In this document: piece by piece, positions 37,576 through 50,972 of the stretch
Layout of the letters: each line of letters starts with the position of its first letter
How positions within the stretch are numbered: the first letter of the stretch is position 1
DNA from: Rostratula benghalensis
Taxonomy: Eukaryota; Chordata; Aves; Charadriiformes; Rostratulidae
NCBI GenBank assembly: GCA_013399305.1
Contig: VXAI01000140.1
Coordinates: forward strand, 1,508,755 to 1,572,754
Length of the DNA stretch: 64,000 nt
Direction: 5' to 3'
The notes under the pieces: model-generated
Database searches by the model: none
Told to the model about the DNA's origin: nothing
Seen by the model: the letters and a program-made list of their open reading frames with translations, nothing else
Program-made: the position numbers and the translations under genes

Positions 37576-40500
37576 AAACAAAGCACAGACCTCAGCAACA
37601 GGATGACAGAAGGTGGCAGAGCAGAAATTGGGACCCAGGAGGGCCAAAGGGCAAAAAAGCTCTCGCAGGGGACACTTTCTGCTTTCCCTTACATGAAAGG
37701 GCCTCTTCAGGTCCAAATGACCCCGGGATTTGAAGAGAGATGCAGGCTCCCTCTTCTCGGCTGTGTTCCCCCTTCCCCTTCTTACCTCTCCTAAGACCTG
37801 GATAACGACCACATGCACCCAGGGACCTCATAGCTTGAGCACCCAAAGCAGGACAAAAAGGTTCAGTCAAGAAGAAGATATCCCTAAGGTATAGACGCCA
37901 TGTGGTCAGGTTAATCACATAAATAAAACCCCCAGAGGGCAGAATAGGCACCTGTGTTTTTCTTCTGGCTTTGAAGCTTTTAATTTCTGTACCATCCTGG
38001 TCTTCAAGAATCAGCCATGTACCAAACTGGCAATTCTAAAATGGGTGAAAGCACCACTATTTCTCCAGAGAGCCAGCGTTTGCTTCTCTCTCCAGAGAGC
38101 CAGAGGCAGGAGTTTAGCCTGCCTCTGAGCAAACCTACAAGAGTGGCTCTCAGAGTTTAGCTTCATAAATATTTCAAATGTCTCATATTCTACCCTATCT
38201 CTACTTACACTGTAAGTCACAGGACAGATATGCTGGAGCAACAAACAGGTAAAATAATAGCAACAAATACTCTGCATACCATTCTTGGCATTTGTTAAGG
38301 GCAGGAAATAAAATGCTACTTTTCTCCCAATTTTTTCACATGCTTTCTTACACAAGCATTAGATTTTGGGACTGACTTCATGGAAAGAAATGACAGAGAT
38401 GACTGACTTCACATGAAAGATAAAGCTGTCAACTGAAGTCCAAGCGGAAAATAAATCACAGAATAAGTTCTGCAGCAATGTGGAAGGGGTGGGGAAAAAA
38501 AAATAAATCATCAATTCTAATCCAGCCAGTGTATGTTTATATTGAAGTCAACAAGCTTAAGCAGAATATTCCAATAGCTCCAATTATATTGCAGTAATGA
38601 TAAGCCTATATCCTGCTGTGCAGCCACAGCTTTGTTGGAGCTTGAACTGAGCTTCATCCTATCAGCTTTATTCCCAAAAGGCTTCACAAACCTTAACAAA
38701 TTGTCTTCCTTCATTTAGTGTTACAGTTTCTACATAAACACCTCTTTTGAAGCAGTTTGAACTGCCAGGCAGGCTGTCACAATGATTTCCAAGTGAACCT
38801 GACACAAACAGCGTAGGTCCCCTGAACTTGTTGCCCTAGAGTAATCACATGTAGCCTTTCAAGCTCAATTACTTGCTGCAGAGTCCATCACCTCCGCTGA
38901 AGAGAGCCTTGGTCTTTATGGCTACGGTAGTTTTCTAATATCTCACCACCATTGGATAAAGTATTTTAGAAACATCAATCCAAAAAGGATGTACTTAGAG
39001 CCTATACAAATTACTTCCTTCCCTCCAACCTGACATTTCTCCATTATAAGTACTCTTAATTACACAACACTCAAAGGAAAATAAATAGAAAACAAACAAA
39101 AAAACCCTGCCCACAACAAAAAGCCTAAGCACCTGCATCAGTAACTGTAGACCAGGGATTGTGCATCCACTATCCCTCCAGAATTAACATTCCCATTTTC
39201 CTCCTGGGCACTGCTTCCCCATCCTGCCCCACCTCAACAGATTGCTCTGCAATGGTTTCCACTCCAACTGTCTATGACCAAACACCTTATTAGTAAATTG
39301 ATTTGTAGTAGGGAAAAAAAAAAGGAGGAGGAATGGGGCTCTTCTGTAGGTATAACTTGCAGTTTCCTCCTCAGTTATGCAGTGTCTTGCTACTGTAAAA
39401 CTGCACTTATGTAACGCCTGTTGGCACACAGATGATTTCTTGCACATTCTCCAAAATTTCGCTGTATTTCAGTTTCAGAGATATAAAACGGGGATCATTT
39501 TTCTCTATCACACAGCAGTCTTGTAAGACTAGATTAATAATGGAGTTGTGTGGCTGCAGACTTTTTGCATAGAAAAACTGTCAGCACTTGATATTTATTT
39601 CCACCCAGCAAAGCTCCTTTTTAGTCGTTTTATGCCAGTAACACCAAAGGGTGAGCTGCTACCTTCTGGCCTTTTACAGGAGACATAAATCCTACTTATA
39701 AATAATTGTGGACGTAAAACTGTAGGAAAGTTGACAGAAGATGATTTGTGCAGACAAATTAGGAAGCGATAGAAAAGATGACTTGTCTCCACAGTTACAA
39801 GGGAAGCTGAAAGGAAGCCTAGCATGGAACTAGGATTTTCTGACTTCTGTTGCTTCCGCCACTAGATCACACCCTCCCGCAGGGTGAGAAGCAAAGAGAA
39901 CTATTTCCTCCCCCAAATCAAAAATATCTATGCTGAAAAAAAACTGCACAGAATTTATCGAGTCTGCTCAGAACAAATGAGGGTGCTAGCCTGACCAACA
40001 GAATTATTTATGTAAAGAACAAAAGTAACTTCAACTACTACTTTTAGTAGCTGAAAACATGTAGAGCTGCTTCTGCAACCTCTTCTACTTTCAGTACTCT
40101 CAAAAAAAAAAAAAAAAAAGAAAAACTCAACAGCTTCTGGCTACATCAGGGTAGGAAGAGAGAGAACACTGTGTGCAATTTCTTTGCCTTGACTGGAAAC
40201 TTGCCTTGGGATAAAAAAATTAAATAAATTAAACTTCACAGCTCCATGTGTACAAACCCAACTTCCTAGGTTCAAAAAAAGAGAGGGAAGCCATGCTTTG
40301 ATACAATGAACAGCTCCAAAAGCCCAAATTGTAAATATAACTGTTTGTAAGTGCATCAAGAGGTAAAAGTATGTAAGTGCTACTCTTGCATATGTTCTGT
40401 TGCTCCTGCCCTCCCCATATCATCGCCTGGGAACCATAATAGAAAACCACTTACACAGACACCGGGAAGAAAACACAACACGGTGACAATAGAAGGATGC

Positions 40501-42660
40501 ATCAGATTGAAGAGATCAGGACATCAATTTGAAATGAGCAAAATCACATTGGGGAAGGCCAGATACTGCAGTTTTATTTACAAAGCTATAAATCTTCCTT
40601 TGAATACAAAATGTTATAAAGGAACTCCTTTCAAGTGCACTCAGAATTTAACATTGCATTACACTAATAGCCAGACTTTTTCTACCTGTGTCTTAAAGAC
40701 AGAAATATTTAAATAATGCAGTTTGTTTGCATTCAACACAAAAAGAATCCCTGGAACACTTTAAATTTAGATTTCTTCTTTAACAGTGTGGTTGTTACTA
40801 GTGTATTCACCCACAGAGAGGTGAAATCATAATCGGTGTTCACCAAGAGATGATGGAACCTCCCTTTTCAAATAGTTTCTAAAAGAATTGTGACTACTGA
40901 GTTATGAGAGTGAAACATTAAGTCCCATGTTTGAGCAAAGACTCATTTCTGATTTATTCCCCACTGGTGATGGGTGAGCAGCCTGCACCGAAGCAAGGGC
41001 CTGCCCTACCCTTGGACCCGTCATGCTGGGTTTTGGGTCCATCAGGATGTGAGTATGATGGGTTACTGCTCCCTTGGCATAAACAGAGGCAAACCAATAT
41101 TTTCTGTAATCAAGGCTTGCTCAGGGCAGCTTTTGTGACAGTAAAACCACTTTCACAAGGGAAGCTACACTGCACTGGAATAGTTGTTCTGGTGCAATCA
41201 GAAATAAAAGCACACTTAATTTTGCTAGAGAAGTGCTTAAACTGGCTGTGCAGATATTTCCATTAAAATGTCTCTAGATCACATACTTCTGCACATAGGT
41301 GCCTCCTATCTATAAAAAGGAGAACAGGCACTGTGTGACATGGATCGCCACAGAGCACTCAAACGGAGCTGCTGCAGATAGATGAGGTCCAAGTATGCAT
41401 ATACACATATCACTTGGTCAGCAAAACCAAGTCTGAAAGCTCGATGCTCAGTAAGTTCCCATTTTGAAATGGGCACATTTTCATAAGAGTTTTATGGGTG
41501 AGCAAACATCTGTCTGAATAAAACACCTAACTCCGATTACAGTTGAAAGGGACTGTACTCAGTAGAGGAATAAAGTACAAACCTCAGGGTTTACTACAAT
41601 GTCGAGCCTTTCAGTAACATGGAATACTTCACTGTTTCAAAATTACTTTAATTTACCAGTGAGCTGGCTTGGGGCTGTAAGGAAAGGGAGGCTTCCTGGC
41701 CCTGCTCAGCCCACGTGCCTGACAGCACACCCAGGAATCTCTCAGAGTAACCAAGGGTGGACAGGGTTTGTCCATTTCTAGTGACATCCACCCCTTCTGC
41801 TGTTCAGCAGCACCAGCATCCCGGCTTCCCCTCCTCTGAGATGGTTCAAGAGCATATGCTGATTTTATACATGTACAAATCCATAGTTCAAGATGCAATG
41901 GGCATACTATGCACAGGTCACAGACTTCTCTATCACATACTACCAGCTTCCAGAAACATCTCTCTGCTGTTTTTAACTTCTCCTTTACTGCAAGGGACAT
42001 TCAGGGTAAGAAGTTAAGACTCTAACAATAAAACCCAGGCTAACCAAAGAGATGGCATCAGCAGAAATACAAGAAAGCTCCACAGCTGTTCTCTGAAATA
42101 ATTATTTTTGCTTTGCTCATGGGTTGCTTGTATTTAGGTCACCGGTTTTTGTATCTCTGCACCCAACAGGATCTCCCTGGTGTTACCCTGGACAGACAGA
42201 GCAGAAGACATTTAAACATGGAGAAAAGCCTCCCTGCCTCTGCTTCCCTGTGCCCTTGCCTCCCCACTGGTCCTGCCCATCCTTGAGAAACCAGTGAATA
42301 TTCCATGTAAAAAGCTACAACGTCAACCATTTTTCAAGGCCTCCTGAGGCAGCAAAGAGATTGACCTTGTAGGAGAAGACCTGAGGCAAACCTATCCGAT
42401 TCTTCTGAGCCTGCAAGAAGAGAGCAGAAAACCCACTCTGTATGGCTGTAGAGGCAGCAGGTTTCTGCTTCTCCAGGCCTTAATAGGCTTTTGTCAACCA
42501 TAAGAGATACTGACAGTTCTCACAAGGTGGTGGACATAAACAAGTAAACTGCAGTCTTCCTATGGTCAATATAATTTTTTTTTAAATTACAGTTTTTTGA
42601 CTTTACTTACAAACCAAGCAAGCACAGCTTTTAACAGCTGTTGCTAAAAGAAGTATTATT

Positions 42661-42674
42661 CCCCCCCCCCCCCA
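42661..42674 (+). repeat. (C)14 homopolymer
   Basis: Fourteen consecutive C, unusual in an otherwise AT-rich intron. Confidence 0.9.
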
Positions 42675-45600
42675 CAGTACATGCTCTACTTCCCTAAGAA
42701 TAAACATCTGAAACAAATTTATTTACTGAAGTCAGCACTTCCCACCCCTCCCTCCCCACCCAGGAAGCAGCCGCCTTTGTGCATTGTAAATACTTTTATT
42801 AGCATCCACTCCAGGCCACAAGGCTGAATTTATTGGCAAAAAAAATTTCCATATTCTCCAGGCCGAACCTGGAGAAGCAAAGCTAAAAATACAGGAGAAG
42901 CCCAGGGTTCAAAACCCAACACCACAGCAAGCTAATTTATCCTCCCCACTGAGGGCACAGCCCACATATGTTGTTGACCACAACAATGTTGTGCGCCCAG
43001 AGGAAAGGGGTGTCCAAAAGTGACAGCAGTTTTGGTGTGGAGGCACCACAAGCTGTGACAAGGCCTACAAGCAGGAGGCCATGTGTCAGGGGCGGCCCCT
43101 CTCACCATCCTTTGCCAAGCTCTCTTGAGCTCTCTGTTAGGAGCACATTCCAGCACTCCTCTGTTGCACAGCTGCTTTCAACTGGCAGGGCATTCACCCC
43201 AGAAAAGAGGGAAGAGAAATGTGGAAGCAGGAAAGAAGAGTTGACTCTTCCTCCCCAGCCTCCCTTCTTGGGCAGTCTTACAGCCATGGACTAAAGGAAG
43301 CATCATGTCTAAAGCACTGGATGTTTACAATTCTAGCACTATGGGTGATCACATACTTTCTCAATCCTCGGTCAAAAAATCCCACAATTACATCAGCCAC
43401 CAGAAGAATTCAGGGTGTTGAGATTGTACTTGGTCATCTTTCAGTACAGAACAAAAAAGAAACCCAAACCCATTTGCTACATGAAAAAAAAAAAAGGGAA
43501 TCCATAAAAACAACCAACAAAAAACCTCCTTTACTGTTTTATGATTGTCTGTGCCTTGGTATTCTGAAAGGGTATGCAGACACTGGATCTCAGAGCAGAC
43601 ACCTAAATGTAGGAAAGGAAACTATTTTAGCAAGAAAATGAAAACCCAAAAACCTACAGCCCCAAATTTTCTTTTCTACATGCACCAATCCCAATAAAGG
43701 GGGATGAAAACATTATCACCATACGTGTATTAAAAAAGATTCTTTTAAAGAAGTGCTAACAGTAAACCAAAACCTTCTCAAATATTCCTCAAAACCACGT
43801 AACACTGTGCTAGATTCTTTTGCTTTTTGCCATATGATAGGAAGTGGTGAAAAATGGGTCAGGACCATTCCTAAGATTTTTGTACATGTCAAAGATAATA
43901 TTCATAAAACTTCTCCTTGCATTTCTTTCACTCACACAACTTAAGAGACATTTAGTCCAAGTACTCTATCCAGTTAAGATCTGCACTTGAAGTGAAAAAG
44001 GAGTTTAAAAAAATAATCCTGGTCTCTCTAGATTTTTCACAGCTTTCCTCAGGCTACCTACAGAACAGGCAAACCACTAAATAAGTTCCAAAGAGGTGGT
44101 AGGTAAAGTCAGCATAAAAATCTAGCCAAGCAGTGAAAAACAGCCAGACTAATCCACCTGCCAATGTGGCCAGAGCCATAATCACATCAGGTGTCACCAG
44201 GAACTGTCAAGGTTAAGTCCTCTGCTAATGAACTACCGATATATCAGCAACAAGTGGGTATGAAAATTTACAGGCTGCCGAGTTAGATTTTCACTGGAAA
44301 AGAGAATTAAGCTGTTTTGACAGCTCTTTTCTGTCCTTTTATGCCATAAACAAAGGGATTCAGAGCTTACTTAATGAACAGTCACTGAAAGCAAAGGAAG
44401 TTCATGGTGCGTGCCGAGTGGTCAGCCTACGATGTGCTGCCAACTCTGTTCAATGGTCCAGATTCTACAATTACTTCATTTAATATGACTTTTGATATTA
44501 ACTGCACTGGCTATGCAAATACTCTTCCCAAGCACAGCTGGGAGGGGAAAGTCCATTTCTGATACTGGAAGCACAGGCACCGGTGCATTAGAAGAAAGGT
44601 AAAGACAGCTATCATCTTGAGCATCAGGCAGCAACATAGCTAATGGAAAGCCTAGGGCTGACCCAGGGAATGCCTTCGGTCTGCTTGGCCTTAAAGAAAG
44701 GTGACAGGTCTTGTCCTAACAGATGGAGATAAATAAACTCCACCAGCAAAGCTGCACACCCAACATTCATCTCTCACCACTACAGTAACATGAGAGCCCA
44801 AACTGATGCCATATGGTCTTAAAATACCCCTGATTGTTTAAATTCTGTTGTCCCTGAAACTAGAAATTATTTTCTCATTGTGATGTTTGCTCAGCATCAA
44901 AGTCATTCTTTAAAACAGATGCACTAGAAAAGAAAGATCAATTCAGCTGGTGCAGTTATGCTCTGACATAGCAGCTCACCCAAAACAGAGCCCACAGACT
45001 GCGGGAGACTGAGTGTACACAGGAAATAAAACCCAAAACCAGTTTGTGCTAAAATATATACACAGAGCCACAGAGATCTCAGTTCAGCAGCTGCAGACAG
45101 TTATGCAGCTGCAGAGCCTGGCCACAGCTTTGGAGCAATCCTCAAGAAAGTCTCCTTAAATAAAAATAAAATAGAAATAAAAAAGAACCCTCAATAATGA
45201 CTTTCTGCTCCAAAGAGAAGCTCAACAGGCAAACGAGAATGACTTCTGCACTGTTCATCTCTACAGGCAGCTGGAAACAATAGTTGAGAAGGGCCCGTGC
45301 TTCTGATTCATCTCACAAGCTTGTGCATTTGGAAGCCCTGCAGTGACAGGGTCCTGACTCAGGGGCCGGGGGATTTAGCTCAAGCCCTTTCTCAGGCTCA
45401 TAGCACCCCTTGGGCAGATTTCCTCGCTGGTGCAGCATCAGGGAGGTGATTGGCCACAGTGGCTCATGCTCACCTTACAAAAAGAAGGTGAAACGGGTGG
45501 CCGTCAGCACTGACACACCAGCCAGGCCTAGATGGCATCCTGCCACAGCTTCGGGGCACAGGGGATGCAGAGGAACGTCCCACTGCTCAGGGACAGTGAC

Positions 45601-46216
45601 CTCTCAGCCTGGCTCTTGAATCCAGAAAGCCTCATGAGTCAGAGCCTTAGACAACAGCAATGTTAGTTATGTTTCTGCTAATTTTAGTTCCCAAGTCCCT
45701 TTCCAGGTGCCAACAGCCACAACTACCCTGTATATCAACTGCCAAAACATACAGCTTCCCAGCTGGGAGGCCCTGATGCACTCACATAAACTGTGTGCTG
45801 CAGAAGAGACATTTTTCAAAGACAACAGAGGAAGAAAACAAGGACAACTTTATTTCCCCTACTGCCATGTGCATATCTTAATAATAAGGAACAAAAGTCA
45901 GCTGCATGGCTCCCGCATTCCAGAGTCCACTGAGGAGCATGTGGAACAGGCCAGGAGCAAAGGGCAGTGTCCCACAGCAGGGCAAACAACAGCCTCCCAG
46001 GGCCAGCTTCTGCTCCAGGGGGTAAAGGGAAAAAGAAAAAGGGAAACCAACAAACACTTTGCGTGCTCAAAGAAAACTGGGAAAGCTTTGAGGAGTAAAC
46101 AACCCCCCTCTGCCCCTGTGTTCTCTGAAAGCCACCCAAGCAGAGTGCTTTTACTAGGGTAACTGAAGGGTTTGTTTTATAAGAAGAGTTTCCTCAGATT
46201 TAGTCAACCTTATCAG

Positions 46217-46241
46217 TCTCCTCCTCCTCCTCCTCCTCTCC
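46217..46241 (+). repeat. CTC trinucleotide repeat
   Basis: Seven near-perfect CTC units. Confidence 0.9.
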
Positions 46242-48132
46242 TTATTCACACTAAGCTGTGAAAGGGACTTGGGCTCTCTCCGACCAATTAAAAACTAATT
46301 GAAGCAACAGACTGGCAATATACAGCCTGAGCAGGCCCAGAGACCAGAGCCTCAGCTCAGATGAGGCCTACACAATGTCAAAATATTTCATTTTATTTAA
46401 CCTTACAGTGCTAAGGGCTGAAAAGAGTATTCAGAGGGATCCAATATTGACAAAATAATAATCTTACTGCAGCTGAAGTGCACTGGATTCCAAAGGACAG
46501 TACACGTACTTTACTGTATGAACGAAACATAGTGCCTGCAGGAACAGAGACAAGGCTTATCTATTTGTAATACTCTGCAAGCGAGTTACACACACACAGT
46601 TTCTCTCTCAAAAAATAAAGTTGTGTTAGAACATAATTTAGTGTATTTTATTTATTCAGGGAGACATTTTCACTCCTTGAAGGAATGGCAGATCATTAGG
46701 ATGGAATTGTCTACAACACAGATATAACCTAGTATCTTCTGCTTTACACAATTATTTTTGTTACTGCTAGGACAGTAAACTCTGCCAAAAATTGCTGGAA
46801 AGAATTCTGTCTCAAATGAAACTCAGAAAAACTATTTATGACAAACCCAAACCTTTCTACCTTATAGATACCAAATTTCATGCCTGCTTCTATCAATGAG
46901 GTCTTTTAGAAAGAGGATGCAGATTTTCAAATACTCTCAAAGAGTTGCTGCAAACAGAAAATGGGTATAGAATTATGCAGCACTGATGAGATTAAAAACC
47001 CAGCAGCAAGCATGATTTCCCATACACCCAATACCTCTCCTACTGAAAACCCTTCACTGCATAATACACAACCAACAATTCTGATGAGCAATCCCAAACT
47101 TACGGTCCATGGCACATAGGACATAGGGCTATGAAATGGGTCATGAGGCTGGCGTGGTAAGGGAAGGAAGGAAAGCAGCTGGTGTTAAGGAGTCAGGATT
47201 TGTACAGAACCTTCTGACAAAAGTCAGGCAGACAGCCCAAAAGAGCAGGTCTACATCTGAAATCTCTTATTATCCAAAAGAAAATCTGTGAAGAGAGATG
47301 CAAGGTGACAGACAATAATTGTTTTGTGTGTGGACAGTGAGTGTGCTTTAATTGACTGCAGGAAGAGAGGGACAAGATTGACCTATAAGGCAGCTGGTGG
47401 TGATTACATGGAAAGAGCAAGTTTGACATATAATTGAGCCCTCAAAAAGTCCTCAGTCAAAACTGAAAATGAATGGAAAAGAAAACACTGAAGTGTATTT
47501 GTGGACTGGAATTATTTAGTGTGTATTCAGATATCTCAATGGAGAATGTAAGGCCAGAGTATAATTTAATGGAGAAGGAGGAAAGAAGCTAAAAAGCAGG
47601 AGAAATTGCATGATGCTTTCTTTGTACAAGCTTTGTTATGGTATAGTTCCATGGTTAATACACAAATGCAAACCAAATCAAAATCTTGGAAGAGCAAGCC
47701 CATGACAAAAAGCATGGTTACCAGCAAGACTCACTCACAGACCCTGAATTCGCATCTAACTGGATCTCTTTCTGTCACACATTTCAATGCCATCATCCTT
47801 CATAATGAAAAGCACTTAGGTGCTTACAAAATCCTAACAAGCATTCAACACCAGGAAACAAACCCAGTAGTTTAACAGCCTGACCCCACAGCAGCAGCCC
47901 TCCAAGATTTCTACAGCCACCAGTTAACTCCGGTTCTTACAGTGGCCTTCTGCACTGGAGTGTTTGCTGGAAAGCAGAGGCCAGAAGGCAAGCAGACTGG
48001 TGTGAACTGTGGAATCTCAAAAAGCTCATTTCTCTCCTATGCACAGTGCATGCCAAATCTTAAAATTCCTGCAGCATCCAGTTATGAAACTACAATAGAA
48101 GAGGAAACCAGATGGCTAAAGCCTCTTGGGGG

Positions 48133-48169
<37 letters not shown>

Positions 48170-48177
48170 AAACCCAA
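48133..48177 (+). repeat. (A)45 homopolymer
   Basis: Forty-five A in a row, the longest homopolymer in the window. The upstream sequence is not recognised as a retrocopied gene. Confidence 0.95.
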
Positions 48178-48943
48178 AACATTACTTCATTTCCAAAAGA
48201 CAAAGATGTATATTTGAAAATACAGAACCTACTTCAGACCATACCTAATTGATACAAAAATAAGGAACTTGCCTCATGGCAATGAAGCCTGCCTTCAGCT
48301 AAGGCAACATGAAAGAAAAGTTTAACCCTTTTAGAACATCATGGTTTGCTGTATTTTTAAGCGGGTTTTAAAAGCCAAGTAACTAATGTAGGACATGACA
48401 GGTAATCTAAACTTTGTAAAACATAACACATTTCTTTACATCTATAGCTACTACTGAATGGCAAATCCTGTAGAAAAGCCTCCAAAAGCAGTTAAGTTTT
48501 GAAGCAGTGAGCACCTACGTTGAGGTGAGCAGCTTGCTTGCTCATAAAAACATCTAACAGACAGCGACCTATGAGGAACTTGGCAACCTCAGCTCTTTAA
48601 GTCTTTGTAGAATCCAGATGAAGACTCTACTGAGTTCTTGACTTGTAAGATACCACACAAAACTAAGGAAACACAAAAGCCATCATGTGTTCAGCACTGG
48701 ATGCTTCAGCAGCTCTATAAAACTGCCATCACAGCCTCAGGTCCAAGTACTGGCGCTGATCTCTAGTCCAAAGGAGTGTGTTCCTCCTGTGAGGCTCCCT
48801 GCGAGCCTGTACCTGGGACAAGCCTTGCCTCAGGGGCCAGAAGAGAGCCCTCCAGCATGGGAAGTGCATGCTGCATTATCAGGGCTGAGAGAGATCATCA
48901 GGAGATCTCAGCTTCTACAGCCTGCTCCCATGGCACAGGGCAG

Positions 48944-50710
48944 CAATCAGAATTGTCAGAGTTGGAAGAGACCTCTAGAGATCATTCTAGTCCAACTCCT
49001 CTGCTAAAGCAGGATTCCCTAGAGCACATTACTCAGGACTGCATCCAGGAGGGTCTTGAAGGTCTCCAGAGAAGGGGACTCCACAACCTCCCTGGGAAGC
49101 CTCTTCCAGGGCTCTGTCACCCTCACCATAAAGAAACTTTTTCTCATATTCAAATAGAACTTCCTGTGTTCCACCTTGTCCCCATTGTCCTTTGTCCTGT
49201 CACTGGGAGCCCCTGAAAAGTGTCTGGCTCCATGCTCCTTCAACCCACCCTTCAGATACTTACAAGCATTAGTAAGGTCTCCCCTCAGCCTTCTCTTCTC
49301 CAGCCTAAAGAGTCCCAGCTCTCTCAGCCTTTCCTCATGAGGGAGATGCTCCAATCCCTTAATCATCTTTGTTGCCCAACACTGGACTCTCTCCTGTCTC
49401 TCTTGAACTGGGGAGCCCAGAACTGGATGCAGTATTCCAGTTGGGGCCTCACCAGTGCAGAGTAGAGGGGGAAAATGACCTCCCTGGACCTACTGGCCAC
49501 ACTCTTCCTTATGCAGCACAGGATTCCATTGGCCCTCTTGGCAACAAGGGCACATTGCTGGATCATGGATAGTTTACTGTCTACTGGGACCCTCAGATCC
49601 TTCTCCTCAGGTCCACCCCCTTTCCAGCAGGTCTGCCCCTAACCTATATTGGTGCCTGGCATCCTTCCTCCCCAGGTGCAGGACCCTGCACTTGCTGTTG
49701 TTGAACCTCATTAGGTTCTTCTCTGTCCAGTTCTCCAGCCTGTCCAGGTCACGCTGGATGGTGGCACAGCCTTCAGGAGTGTCAGCCAGCCCTCCCAGTT
49801 TGGTATCATCAGTGAACTTGCCAAGGATACACTCAGTACCCTCATCCAGGTCATTGATGAATATGTTGAGCAAGACTGGACCAAATATTGACCCCTGGGT
49901 GACACCACTCGTTATACGACTCCAACTTGAACCTGTGCCATTAATGCCAACCCTCTGAGTCCTGTCACACAGCCAGTTCTCAGGCCACCTCACTGCCCCC
50001 TCATCTAGCCCACCCTTCCTCAGTTTTCTAATGAGGATGATATGGGAGACAACGTCAAAAGCCTTGCTGAAGCCAAGGTAGATGACATCTGCTACTATCC
50101 CCTCATCCAGCCATGCAGTTACAACATCATAGAAGGCTATCAGATTGGTCAAGCATAACTTACCTCTGGTAAATCTGTGTTGACCACTTCCAATGATTTC
50201 CTGTTCTTTAGGATGTTTGGAGATGACATCTAAAACATGTCATTCCATTACCTTGCTAGGGACGGAGGTGAGAGTAATCAGCCTGTAGTTCCCTGGGTCC
50301 TCCTTCTTGCCCTTTTTGTACATCAGAGTGATATTTGCCTTTCTGCACTCCTCAGCACCTCTCTTGCTCTCCATGACCGTTCAAAGATGATGGAGAGTGA
50401 CCCAGCAATAACATCCACCAGTTCCCTCAGCACTTCTGGGTGCATCCCATCAAGGCCCATGGACCTATGGATGTCTAGTTTGGCCAAGTGGTCTCTAAGC
50501 CAGTCCTCCTCTGCACAAGGAAGAATCTTCCTCTCTCCAGATCTTCCTGCCTGTCTCCAGGGTCTGGGATTCATGGAGGACAGTTTTAGCAGTGAAGACC
50601 AAAGCAAAGAAGGCTCCGCCTTCTCTGTGTCTTCCATCACTAAGGCACCCACCTCACTTATCAGTGGGCCTACATTTTCCCTAGTCTTCCTTTTTCTATT
50701 GATACACTGA
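48944..50710 (-). mobile_element. Long CR1 LINE copy (1.8 kb) with decayed reverse transcriptase
   Basis: This is the longest CR1 in the window. Minus-strand frames give, in order, an ORF2 upstream part (50323-50727, ending near GLDGMHPEVLRELVD), an RT core (49607-50152) with [30 protein letters not shown] and [11 protein letters not shown], and the C-terminal part (49363-49566 and 49019-49366, [20 protein letters not shown]). Motif A has Gly where the catalytic Asp is expected, and stops or frameshifts separate the pieces. The DD pair of the FxDD box is kept. It is a 5'-truncated, inactive copy of a subfamily unlike most others here. Confidence 0.96.
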
Positions 50711-50939
50711 AAGAATACTGAAATCACACCTTTTCTTTCCTAGAAGCATGAGCAAAATCCACAAGACTGATTTCTGGTTTTATTCTGCACTGAGGAGGAC
50801 AACTAAATTAACCCTCTCCTACCACCCAGAGTCTTTCCAGGCTCACTGGTGAGGCTGAGTGGAAAATCCTGCCTTGCCCAAATTTATTCCAAAGATAAGC
50901 AGTGGATGACACACTCCAGCAGGGCCAAGCAAGCACCCT

Positions 50940-50940
<1 letters not shown>

Positions 50941-50971
<31 letters not shown>

Positions 50972-50972
50972 A
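50941..50972 (+). repeat. AAAT tetranucleotide microsatellite
   Basis: Eight TAAA/AAAT units. A shorter inverse ATTT tract lies at about 51050-51066, so the two could pair. Confidence 0.95.

Noticed and set aside
44505..44525. ATGCAAAT octamer as an enhancer site
   Set aside because: An exact 8-mer is expected by chance in a window this long, and there is no supporting cluster or conservation data.
45368..45430. tRNA-like start, GGGGGATTTAGCTCA, resembling the 5' end of tRNA-Ala
   Set aside because: The A box does not continue correctly, no convincing B box or anticodon arm follows, and no cloverleaf can be drawn. It is probably chance.
48133..48177. Long A run as the tail of a processed retrocopy
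   Set aside because: Upstream sequence gives no recognisable gene, and no flanking duplication was found. The same applies to 20464-20501.
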